A DNA stretch of 19,413 nt, taken from assembly GCA_030609865.1 (NCBI GenBank), contig JAUWSZ010000002.1, positions 1 to 19,413 of the forward strand, written 5' to 3'. The notes under the pieces are model-generated. The model was not told the DNA's origin. It ran no database searches and saw nothing but the letters and a program-made list of their open reading frames with translations. Made by a program: the position numbers and the translations under genes. The stretch's first letter is position 1. Each line of letters begins with the position of its first letter. Shown here one piece after another: positions 1-7,440 of the stretch. The stretch is from a bacterium (lineage in GTDB: Bacteria > Desulfobacterota > DSWW01).

Positions 1-1506
1 AATGTCTGCCAGGGCCCCGACACCGGCCTCCAAGTCTTCCGCAAGATCCTTCAACGCCGGGATCCCCTTGACCTTTGCCACAGTGTTGTTCATTTCACCC
101 AGAAGGCTCATGAAGAACGCACCCTTCTTCATGCCGAGCTTGCGGCCCACCAGGTCCATGGCCTGAATCCCGTTCGCACCTTCGTACAGGGAGGCGATCT
201 TCTCGTCCCGCATGAACTGCTCCACAGGATACTCGGAGCAGTAGCCATAACCGCCGTACACCTGGATCGCCAGCTCGGTCACCCGAAAGCCGATATCCGA
301 GCAGTAGGCCTTGAGAATCGGGGTAAGGACCTCGGTGAGGCCCAACCATTTCTCCCTGTCCTCGTCGTTTTCCGCGGTGTGAGCCAGGTCGAACAGGTAC
401 GCGCAATAGTAACCCATGGCCCGCATACTCTCCGTGTTCGACTTCATCCACAGCAACATTCGCCTGACGTCAGGATGCTGTATGATCGGGACCCTGGGGG
501 CCTCCGGGTTCTTGAATTCCATGAGGGAAGAGCCTTGCAGCCTCTCCTTGGCATACTGGAGGGCGTGCAGGTAGGCGATCGAAGCGCTGGCAATGCCCTG
601 GAGGCCGACACCGATCCGTGCTTCATTCATCAGCTGGAACATGATCTTCATGCCCTGCTTCTCTTCCCCGAGGAGCTCTGCGTAGCACTCGCCGTTGTCG
701 CCGAAGTTCATCGCACACGTGGCGCTTCCGTGGATCCCCATTTTCTCTTCGACCTTTGCGATCTCGAAATCGTTCCGTCTGCCGAGACTCCCGTCTTCAT
801 TGACCAGGTACTTGGGCACGAGGAAGATAGAGATACCTTTTGTCCCCGCGGGATGCCCTTCGATGCGCGCCAGGACGGGGTGAATGATGTTGTCCACCAG
901 ATCGTGGTCCCCGGCCGTGATGAAGATCTTGCTCCCCTGAATCTTGTAGGAACCGTCCGGCTGAAGCGTGGCCTTTGTGGAGAGATTCCCCACGTCGGAG
1001 CCCGCACCCGGTTCGGTCAGGACCATGGTGCCGCCATACCGGCCGGTGATCATCTTTTCCAGATACTTCGCCTTTTGCTCCTCAGTCCCGTACACCTCAA
1101 CGAGGTGCGCAGCGCCCTCGACCGTGCCCGGGTAGGCCATAAAGGAGAAATTGTGGTTGAACCACTCCATCGCAGCGGTTCGGATCGTCAGAGGAAGGCC
1201 CTGCCCCCCGACCTCAGGAGGGAAGCACATGGCGTTCCAACCGCCCTCGCAGAACAGCTTGTACACACTGTGCATGCATTCGGGAACGTAGACCTGCCCG
1301 TTCTCGAGACGGCACCCTTCCTTGTCGGACTGGACCAGGGTGGGAAAGATCTCATTCACTGCCAGCTTTTGGGCCTCGGTGAGGACCATGTCAAACATGT
1401 CCTTTGAAAAATCCGCATAAACTGGTTTCTCGCAAAGCGTCTCGACCTCCAGCATCTCATTCAGCACAAACTGCTGATCCCTTTCATCCACTAGCAAATT
1501 TGCCAT
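1..1506 (-). CDS. Acyl-CoA dehydrogenase, long-form family (3' end beyond window)
   Basis: FAD enzyme catalysing the first alpha,beta-dehydrogenation of an acyl-CoA in the cytoplasm. I translated the minus strand from ATG at 1504-1506; the frame is open to position 1 (502 codons), so the C-terminus is missing. Visible hallmarks are the substrate/FAD signature TEPGAGSDVGNLSTKA followed by YKIQGSKIFITAGDHD, a basic AKERLQG helix, VYGGYGYCSEYPVEQFMRD, and YEGANGIQAMDLVGRKL, whose Glu (about residue 442) matches the catalytic base of the family. The length already exceeds classical 380-residue enzymes and fits the roughly 600-residue AcdA/FadE5-like group with a C-terminal extension. The start is supported by an AAAGGAGG ribosome-binding site about 6 bases upstream. 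It is divergent from the DUF6351 lipoprotein. Chain-length or ring specificity cannot be read from sequence. Confidence 0.93.
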   Translation of the reverse strand, partial: MANLLVDERDQQFVLNEMLEVETLCEKPVYADFSKDMFDMVLTEAQKLAVNEIFPTLVQSDKEGCRLENGQVYVPECMHSVYKLFCEGGWNAMCFPPEVGGQGLPLTIRTAAMEWFNHNFSFMAYPGTVEGAAHLVEVYGTEEQKAKYLEKMITGRYGGTMVLTEPGAGSDVGNLSTKATLQPDGSYKIQGSKIFITAGDHDLVDNIIHPVLARIEGHPAGTKGISIFLVPKYLVNEDGSLGRRNDFEIAKVEEKMGIHGSATCAMNFGDNGECYAELLGEEKQGMKIMFQLMNEARIGVGLQGIASASIAYLHALQYAKERLQGSSLMEFKNPEAPRVPIIQHPDVRRMLLWMKSNTESMRAMGYYCAYLFDLAHTAENDEDREKWLGLTEVLTPILKAYCSDIGFRVTELAIQVYGGYGYCSEYPVEQFMRDEKIASLYEGANGIQAMDLVGRKLGMKKGAFFMSLLGEMNNTVAKVKGIPALKDLAEDLEAGVGALADI

Positions 1507-1544
1507 CGTCATCCTCCTTTACGGGGTGCAGAAATTTCCATAAT

Positions 1545-1597
1545 CGGACTGTACAGTATCGTACTATATGGATATCAGGGGCACACCCGCTTGTCAA
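1545..1597 (-). promoter_or_regulatory. Candidate promoter and operator for the acyl-CoA dehydrogenase
   Basis: On the minus strand a perfect TTGACA (1592-1597) is followed after 17 bases by a weak -10 candidate TATCCA (1569-1574); TATAGT lies slightly downstream. Between this and the gene is a perfect 10-base palindrome, ACTGTACAGT (1548-1557), placed where a repressor of fatty-acid or CoA-ester genes could bind. The -10 match is poor, so this is a candidate only. Confidence 0.33.
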
Positions 1598-1708
1598 GCA
1601 ACACGCCCAGCTTTCCCTTGACCTGCCCTTGCACCCTCCCCTATTCTGGCCCTGTTCAACAGTCTCCGAATCGTCGGAAGCCCATTCCGAATTCGCTCGT
1701 GCCGGGAG

Positions 1709-1840
1709 GTGGTTCATGGACAGAGACCCAAGGCCCACGATATCATCGACCGGATCGAAGCAGGAATCCGGGAAGTCCTTCCTCGGGCCCAATGTTTCAT
1801 CGAGGTTGAACAGGAAAAACAGGAGAAGCCAATCCATTAA
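1709..1840 (+). pseudogene. Remnant of a cation diffusion facilitator C-terminus
   Basis: The frame ending in TAA at 1838-1840 reads AHDIIDRIEAGIREVLPRAQ followed by CFIEVE. This matches the pattern of the cytoplasmic C-terminal domain of CDF metal/proton antiporters (an AH-x(4)-IE-x(2)-I-R-x(2)-P-x(4)-IHVEP-like segment). Upstream of about 1709 the frame reads RSCREVVHGQRP and no longer resembles the family, and no transmembrane part is present. I read it as the surviving tail of a deleted gene. It ends 13 bases before the DUF6351 start codon. The call rests on about 30 residues recognised by eye. The rest of the 347-base gap 1507-1853 shows only the divergent promoter candidate. Confidence 0.4.
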
Positions 1841-1853
1841 AAGGAGCGACGAC

Positions 1854-4400
1854 ATGAGAAGGCCCAACCCACGAAACACGCGTCTGTTCTTTTTTCTGCT
1901 CGGAATCGCCTTTGTGATCCTCTTTTCCGCATGCGGCGATGACGACGAAATGAAACCGGAAAACGGGTTCGGGGAGACAGAGACACAATCGGCCGTCATC
2001 CTCCTGAATGGCCTCCAAGTCTTGAGCGTGACCGACGTTGGGGTATCGGATGACCCCATAGAAGCGCCCGTTCGGCTAGGAGCAGACAACACGATCTCCA
2101 TTCGCGTGAACAATGATAACGCGGAAGTGGTGCCTCAACAGAACGGCTACCCCTGTTGGGGAACCCTCAGGTGCCTGTGGAAGAGCACGAGGTTGCAAGA
2201 AACTACCTACGAATACACCTTTTCCTCCGAAGCCGATCAGGATTTCATCTGCATGGGCACTCTCATCGTGACGTCGAACCAGGGTGCTCTCTCCTTCAAG
2301 ATCGATTACGAGACCGGCTCCACGGGCCCGGTATTCTCAGGCCCCCAGCAATATCCCTTTCTTTGCAGGACGGAAGACTCGGACCTTGGGCAGCCCCTGG
2401 TCGACAACGGGGATGAAAACGGTGGGGTGGGCTTCCCTGTCTACGGCGAAGACGACGAGGGAAACAAGACCGATGAGATCATCGGGTACAGCAGAGACTG
2501 CAGCACGATCACCCGTGTAGACTATTTCTACAAATCCACGGAGGATGACGGATTTCATCATCTGGACATTGCCCAAGACCTTCCGGAAGATCTGGCAGAA
2601 ACCACGACCTCGGACGGCCTGACCGTAGACTACATCGTCCGTGTGGAAAGAGGTACCGTCAACCGATTCATCTACGCGATCGCCATGCTCGCCTCTCCGG
2701 ACGAACAGGACGACTCCTCCTGGGATTTGACCGCCTGGAACGGAAAACTGGTCTATCAGTTCGAGGGAGGCGTGGCCATCGGCCACCAGCAAGGCAGGGG
2801 CACCGTCAGGGACGTGCTCTATGACGATGTTCTTGCTGAAGGCTATGCCGTAGCCCACTCTACGGGCACGGTGACCGGCACGCACTACAACTTGAACCTT
2901 TCCGAAGAGACGATGATGATGGTCAAGGACCAGTTCATCGAAAGATATGGCGCACCCGAATACACCGTGGGTGTTGGAGGCTCCGGGGGAGGCATCCAGC
3001 AATATGCGATCGGCCAGAGCCAGTATGTCCCTGCCCTTCGCCACCACGATCCATACCTTCTCGACGCAGGTATCCCGCAATACTCCTATTCGGACATGAT
3101 CACACAAGCCATCTACGTTGGGGACTGCATGCTGCTCGAGTATTACTTCGATGTCGTTGCTCCGAATCAGGGAGACACCACCTTCGGGGGTATGCATGTG
3201 CTCGAATTGGGTAGCCTCCGATTGCCCCTCGGCTGGTTGGGCTCGGTCCTCCCAAGAACGTGGATCGAGGGAATGAGTGCGAGCGACACGATAGAGCACC
3301 CGGTCTGGAGTCAACTCGGAGACTACGTGGGAAGCACGGAGTGCATCAATGGATGGCTCGGACTCACGCCCATGGTCATGAATCCTCTATGGACAGACGT
3401 AGGCTACAGCCACCTTCCCCCAGACGTGGCAGCGGAGTTTGACGCGGTCAAATGGACCCACTGGAATGATCTGGAGAATGTCTACGGGGTGGATGAAGAA
3501 GGGTATGCCCCCTTCACATGGGACAATGTGGGGGTTCAGTACGGTCTGCAGGCCCTCAAAGACGGAAACATCACGATGGCGCAATTCCTCGATATCAACG
3601 CGAAGGTCGGCAGTTGGAAACCCTTGGATGAGATGGTTCCGGAAAGCATTCTCTTCGGAGAACCCGACCTGGATTCGTTACCCGGCATTCTGGAATTGCT
3701 GCTTGATTTCGACCCCTGGAGTATTCGCAACGCGAATCGTCAAGCGAACCCCCACGGCGTTGCTCCTCGGATCGAAGCAGACCTCGACGCAATCCATGCA
3801 GCCTACACATCAGGCCATGTCTTTATCGGAAAAATCGATATCCCACTGATCGATGCCCGCCACTACCTGGATCCCGTTCTGAACATGCACCACGCCCAGC
3901 AGTCCTTTGCGTCACGACAGAGGATGATCGACGGACAAGGGCACGCGGACAATCAGCTCATCTGGTTTGCCGAACATCCTTACGACAATACGATGATCGC
4001 TTTTGAAGTCATCGATGAATGGATGACGAACATCAAGGACAACCCTGACCTGAGTGTCGTGGAGAACAAGCCTGCAACAGCGGTGGACAAGTGTTTCGAT
4101 GAAAACGGGGATCTCATCGCCGATGGGTCCGATGTGTGGGATGGGATCCTGAATGACGAACCCAAGGGGTCCTGTACCGAAGCGTTCCCTCTCTACTCGA
4201 CCTCCAGGATCGTGGCCGGCGGAAACATCAAAGGGGATATCTTCAAGTGCCACCTGCAGACGCTGGATGAGGCGATCGATGCGGGTGTATACGAAGGAAT
4301 CTCGTTGACGGAACACAACATCGCACGTCTCAAGGAGATCTTTCCGGGCGGGGTTTGTGATTACACACAGGGGGATGTGGGCCGGCCGGCCGGCTGGTGA
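1854..4400 (+). CDS. Secreted DUF6351-family lipoprotein, alpha/beta-hydrolase-like
   Basis: 848 residues. The frame stays open back to 1404, but I chose ATG 1854 because it has an AAAAGGAG ribosome-binding site 7 bases upstream and begins a lipoprotein signal: basic MRRPNPRNTR, a hydrophobic run, then lipobox FSAC. The protein is probably anchored in the outer membrane or periplasm. The segments YPFLCRTEDSDLGQPLVDN, WNGKLVYQFEGGVAIGHQQG, HFIERYG-like QFIERYGAPEYTVGVGG and GDCMLLEYYFD match my memory of DUF6351 proteins. GGSGGG places Ser377 in a nucleophile-elbow-like G-x-S-x-G motif, suggesting an esterase or hydrolase, but no substrate is established. Several Cys pairs suggest disulfides. 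The C-terminal part contains LIDARHYLDPVLNMHH and GQGHAD, possible acid and His positions. The downstream isomerase gene may share its transcript. Confidence 0.85.
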   Translation: MRRPNPRNTRLFFFLLGIAFVILFSACGDDDEMKPENGFGETETQSAVILLNGLQVLSVTDVGVSDDPIEAPVRLGADNTISIRVNNDNAEVVPQQNGYPCWGTLRCLWKSTRLQETTYEYTFSSEADQDFICMGTLIVTSNQGALSFKIDYETGSTGPVFSGPQQYPFLCRTEDSDLGQPLVDNGDENGGVGFPVYGEDDEGNKTDEIIGYSRDCSTITRVDYFYKSTEDDGFHHLDIAQDLPEDLAETTTSDGLTVDYIVRVERGTVNRFIYAIAMLASPDEQDDSSWDLTAWNGKLVYQFEGGVAIGHQQGRGTVRDVLYDDVLAEGYAVAHSTGTVTGTHYNLNLSEETMMMVKDQFIERYGAPEYTVGVGGSGGGIQQYAIGQSQYVPALRHHDPYLLDAGIPQYSYSDMITQAIYVGDCMLLEYYFDVVAPNQGDTTFGGMHVLELGSLRLPLGWLGSVLPRTWIEGMSASDTIEHPVWSQLGDYVGSTECINGWLGLTPMVMNPLWTDVGYSHLPPDVAAEFDAVKWTHWNDLENVYGVDEEGYAPFTWDNVGVQYGLQALKDGNITMAQFLDINAKVGSWKPLDEMVPESILFGEPDLDSLPGILELLLDFDPWSIRNANRQANPHGVAPRIEADLDAIHAAYTSGHVFIGKIDIPLIDARHYLDPVLNMHHAQQSFASRQRMIDGQGHADNQLIWFAEHPYDNTMIAFEVIDEWMTNIKDNPDLSVVENKPATAVDKCFDENGDLIADGSDVWDGILNDEPKGSCTEAFPLYSTSRIVAGGNIKGDIFKCHLQTLDEAIDAGVYEGISLTEHNIARLKEIFPGGVCDYTQGDVGRPAGW

Positions 4401-4442
4401 CGGCCCCATGCTCGAATCGCCGCGGGTGGCCCTAAACGCACT

Positions 4443-4502
4443 ATGAAGAGACTTCCCTTCGTCTTCGTAATCCTGCTCGTTCTCTTGTCCGCCGTCCTCT
4501 AG
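4443..4502 (+). other. In-frame signal-peptide leader ended by TAG, upstream of the isomerase
   Basis: ATG at 4443 opens MKRLPFVFVILLVLLSAVL, a typical Sec signal peptide (basic n-region, long hydrophobic core). It is followed by TAG at 4500-4502. The frame then continues for nine codons (RLTRTRPDA) straight into ATG 4530 of the isomerase. The leader and the enzyme are therefore in the same frame and separated by one stop codon. This could be a nonsense mutation, a base-call error, a pair of indels (the other frame after the leader reads AADEDQAG, a plausible mature start) or readthrough. No strong ribosome-binding site precedes 4443. Confidence 0.6.
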
Positions 4503-4529
4503 CGGCTGACGAGGACCAGGCCGGACGCC

Positions 4530-5819
4530 ATGTATGCGCAGATGAATACCTCAAGGGGCAAAGTGGTTTTCCGCCTCCACTACGACAAGGCCCCCATGAC
4601 GGTGGCCAACTTCGTGGCCCTTGCCGAAGGATCGCATCCACTCCTGGAGATGGACAAGAAGGGAATCCCCTTCTACGACGACCTGACCTTTCACAAGGTG
4701 ATCCCGGGCGCAATGGTTCAAGGCGGAGATCCAAGAGGCACGGGCAACGGCGGTCCGGGATTCAGGATTGGACGCGAGCTTCGGCCGGAACTCCGGCACG
4801 ATCGCCCGGGCACCCTCTCCATGCTAAACGAAGGCGCTTTCTCTCATGGCAGCCAGTTCTTCATCACCTTGAAGGCGACGCCCCGCTACGATGACAAACA
4901 CACCATTTTCGCTGAAGTCGTCGAAGGCCAATCCGTTGTGGAACAACTCGAAGAGGGAGACACGATACAGAGCGTTTCCATTGCCAGGGAGGGGAAGGAT
5001 GCAGCCGCCTTCGACCTGACCTATCATCTCAAAGAACTTGAGCGAAGCGCCCGGGACGCAGAAGCGGAAGCAAGGGGATCGGCTCAAGAAAAGTCGGGTC
5101 GATTCGCAAAACCCGGGAAAAGGGCTGAACTGCCAAAGTGCACGGCCAAGAAGGACCCAGCCAGGGTGCCGGCAGAGAATCAGCCGGAAGACGAGGAGAT
5201 TGCCCTGGAATACCTGCTCGTTTCCCACACGAGTGCCGTTCCTCGAATGGGCAATCCTGCCTGTGACAAATCGGAAGCGAAGAAAATTGCCGAGCATCTG
5301 GCCGGCCTTGCCCGCGAGGAGGGAGCCGATTTTGTGGAATTGGCAAAGAAGTTCAGCGATTCGCTTGACTACAGAATTCCCCTTCTGCTTCGAGACATCG
5401 AGACTTCTGAGACACTGCTGCCTTGCTTTCGTTTGAAACCGGGCCAGGTCAGCGACCCGATCGACACCCCGAAGGGCTTCATGGTGTTCAAACGAGTCGA
5501 ACTCGAGCTGATAGAGGTCCGTCACATCCTGATTGCCTACCAGGGCGCCTATAAGAGCACACAAATCCGGACCCGGGAAGAGGCAAGAGAACTGGCGGAA
5601 CAGATTCTCAGGAAGGTGCAGAAGGGAGAAGACTTCGCCGACTTGGCTCGAGAATACTCAGACAGCACTTCCGGCAAAGAAGGCGGACGAATCGGAGAGA
5701 TTGCCAGGGGCACGACCGTGCCCGCCTTCGATCATGCCGCCTTTGCCCTGAAGGTCGACGAGATTTCGAATGTCACATTGTCGCCGAGTGGTTATCAGAT
5801 CATCAAGCGTATCAAGTGA
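4530..5819 (+). CDS. Cyclophilin-parvulin-parvulin peptidyl-prolyl isomerase
   Basis: 429 residues from ATG 4530. Residues 1-170 are a cyclophilin domain: KAPMTVANFVALAEG, FHKVIPGAMVQGGDPRGTG, LSMLNEGAFSHGSQFFITL. The residue equivalent to catalytic Arg55 of human CypA is Lys in FHKVI, and the usual Trp121 region reads PRYDDKHTIFAEV. A charged linker (about 171-222) follows. Residues about 225-325 are a degenerate parvulin domain (EYLLVSHTSA, FVELAKKFSDS, GQVSDPIDTPKGFMVFKRVE) lacking the GG-x-G loop. Residues about 328-429 are a canonical parvulin domain (EVRHILIAY, FADLAREYSDSTSGKEGGRIG, VPAFDHAAFAL, GYQIIKRI). It would assist folding of proline-containing proteins, probably in the periplasm if exported. 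ATG 4530 has only a distant GAGGA; the in-frame leader at 4443 suggests the real product once began there. It converges with the DUF1302 gene, 11 bases apart. Confidence 0.88.
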   Translation: MYAQMNTSRGKVVFRLHYDKAPMTVANFVALAEGSHPLLEMDKKGIPFYDDLTFHKVIPGAMVQGGDPRGTGNGGPGFRIGRELRPELRHDRPGTLSMLNEGAFSHGSQFFITLKATPRYDDKHTIFAEVVEGQSVVEQLEEGDTIQSVSIAREGKDAAAFDLTYHLKELERSARDAEAEARGSAQEKSGRFAKPGKRAELPKCTAKKDPARVPAENQPEDEEIALEYLLVSHTSAVPRMGNPACDKSEAKKIAEHLAGLAREEGADFVELAKKFSDSLDYRIPLLLRDIETSETLLPCFRLKPGQVSDPIDTPKGFMVFKRVELELIEVRHILIAYQGAYKSTQIRTREEARELAEQILRKVQKGEDFADLAREYSDSTSGKEGGRIGEIARGTTVPAFDHAAFALKVDEISNVTLSPSGYQIIKRIK

Positions 5820-5830
5820 CACCACAGTAT

Positions 5831-7378
5831 TTAGTTCAACAAGTAGCTGAAGATGAAGGTGATCTGGTCACGATCCCGGAAGGCGCCGAAGCCCGCCATG
5901 TTCCCAACGATTGCGCTGTACTGGATCATGAATCGGAAGGGCTCGAAGATGGTATTCACCGAAGGCTGAAACATCCACACCCCACGTGCGTCGTAGGCCA
6001 CAACCATTTGCGGAATAATGTCCCCGCCGTAGTAGTCGGTGTTCATCAGAAAGGTGAAGATGCCGTCGAGTTCCTTGGCGGCTGTGAAATTCGTCGCATC
6101 CGGGTAGAGCGCAAGAGGCACGCGCATACGCTCGTCGTAGTCCTGCACCCAGGTGCCGAAGTACTGCACGGAGACCATAAACGTTCTCTTGGGGTTCAAC
6201 GGCCGGATCCAGATGTTTTTGTCGAGCCCGATCACCCACTTCAGCATATCCTTTTTCGGGATTTCGCCATTCGCGGGCAGGCCCGGTATGCCTGGAATCG
6301 GAATCGGGAGCGGAACAAGCGGGGTGTTGATGTCAGGGATGAAGACCGGCTCGTCCCAGAACCAGGCCACCTCTGTCCGGACGATCACATCCGTGCGCTG
6401 CTCCCAGAAGCTCAGCGAAGCCCCGGTGACCTGTACGTCCGGATAACTGATCTCTGTCCACGCATCGAGCGGACCCTCCCCGACCGCCAAACGCAGGGCC
6501 GGTATGTCGAGATAGCTCTGGTAATGGCCAAGGCTGACGTTGAAATTGTCCGCCAGGAGGCCCATCACCCTCACCCCCCACCGGCTGTTCGACATCACTT
6601 TGCTCGGGGTAACGACGACCGTCGGTATCGGTGCCTCCGGTTGAGGCGCCGAATAGGCGGTGCCCACGGGCGACATGGGAGCAACGCGCGCGTCCCAATT
6701 GCCGGGCACCCAGAAGCCTTCCACCGTTACTGACGAAACAGGACCTACCCTGCCGAAATTGTAGCTCCCCCGCAGCATCCACAACGGAATGCGTCGATCG
6801 TCAAGATCCTCAAAGACGCCCCCAAAGGTGTTGTCCAACGGATTGATTCCGTCCAGGAGCCGGAAGACGTCCGTCTCTCCCCAAGCCAGGCTCTGCCTCC
6901 CGATGCGGAAGAACAACGGCCCCCGGGAGAGGTCCACGTAGGCCTCCCAGAGATCGTACTCCTGTTTGAAGTTATCGATGTTCTCCTTGTCTTGGTCCCG
7001 AACATCCTGGAAGGGCTCAGGGCCGACGTTGTAGACCCCTTCGTACATGAAGCGCCCGACGAGATGGTACTTTGCCTTTATCTTCAACACCTTCAGGGGA
7101 TAAAGAATATCGAGTTCTTTGGTGAGGCGTTTGAGATCATGATTGATCTCGACCAGCGCCAGGTTTCGCCACTGCACCAGGTCTCCTACGTGGATGTCTA
7201 TCGGCTGGGTGAAGCCATCCGAGTCCTGGAGCCGAAACGACACCCGGCTCTGCACCTTTCCGATGACCTCCAGGGTCTTCTTCTTCGGATCCACATAGAA
7301 GGCCCCCGCGGTCCGGGCGATCCCCAAAAGAAGAAGCCCGCAGCAAAGGATGGAGAGTGTCCGCTTCCTCCGGTCCAT
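5831..7378 (-). CDS. DUF1302-family outer-membrane beta-barrel protein
   Basis: 515 residues from ATG 7378, preceded by an AAGGGGGG ribosome-binding site. The N-terminus MDRRKRTLSILCCGLLLLG continuing to TAGA/FYVDP is a Sec signal peptide with likely cleavage after Ala26. The mature part has the DUF1302 look: alternating amphipathic strands, GPLFFRIGRQSLAWGETDVFRLLDGINPLD near the first third, long aromatic loops, and a C-terminal strand ITFIFSYLLN typical of an outer-membrane insertion signal. DUF1302 proteins are usually encoded next to DUF1329 and have been linked, mainly by context, to movement of hydrophobic compounds across the outer membrane; biochemical function is unproven. It is the last gene of the minus-strand cluster, 62 bases after the DUF1329 gene. 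No RND transporter, the common third partner, is in the window. Confidence 0.9.
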   Translation of the reverse strand: MDRRKRTLSILCCGLLLLGIARTAGAFYVDPKKKTLEVIGKVQSRVSFRLQDSDGFTQPIDIHVGDLVQWRNLALVEINHDLKRLTKELDILYPLKVLKIKAKYHLVGRFMYEGVYNVGPEPFQDVRDQDKENIDNFKQEYDLWEAYVDLSRGPLFFRIGRQSLAWGETDVFRLLDGINPLDNTFGGVFEDLDDRRIPLWMLRGSYNFGRVGPVSSVTVEGFWVPGNWDARVAPMSPVGTAYSAPQPEAPIPTVVVTPSKVMSNSRWGVRVMGLLADNFNVSLGHYQSYLDIPALRLAVGEGPLDAWTEISYPDVQVTGASLSFWEQRTDVIVRTEVAWFWDEPVFIPDINTPLVPLPIPIPGIPGLPANGEIPKKDMLKWVIGLDKNIWIRPLNPKRTFMVSVQYFGTWVQDYDERMRVPLALYPDATNFTAAKELDGIFTFLMNTDYYGGDIIPQMVVAYDARGVWMFQPSVNTIFEPFRFMIQYSAIVGNMAGFGAFRDRDQITFIFSYLLN

Positions 7379-7440
7379 GTCTGCCCCCCTTCTTTCCTGC
7401 TCGTCGGACGTGAGAAAGTCTGTTCTTCTCGCTTGGAATG

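Noticed and set aside
379..1407. Long open frame on the plus strand (342 codons)
   Set aside because: It is antisense to the acyl-CoA dehydrogenase, whose frame carries clear family motifs; the plus-strand translation shows no recognisable domain.
1404..1853. Extension of the DUF6351 frame upstream of 1854
   Set aside because: The extra 150 codons overlap the acyl-CoA dehydrogenase start and the promoter region, would bury the lipoprotein signal inside the protein, and have no ribosome-binding site comparable to that before 1854.
4370..4400. GGCC tandem run at the end of the DUF6351 gene
   Set aside because: It is a short coding repeat (GRPAGW) in a GC-rich context and does not form a terminator with a T tract.
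5816..6733. 305-codon plus-strand frame opposite the DUF1302 gene
   Set aside because: His/Arg/Asp-rich antisense translation without motifs; the minus strand encodes a signal peptide and barrel.
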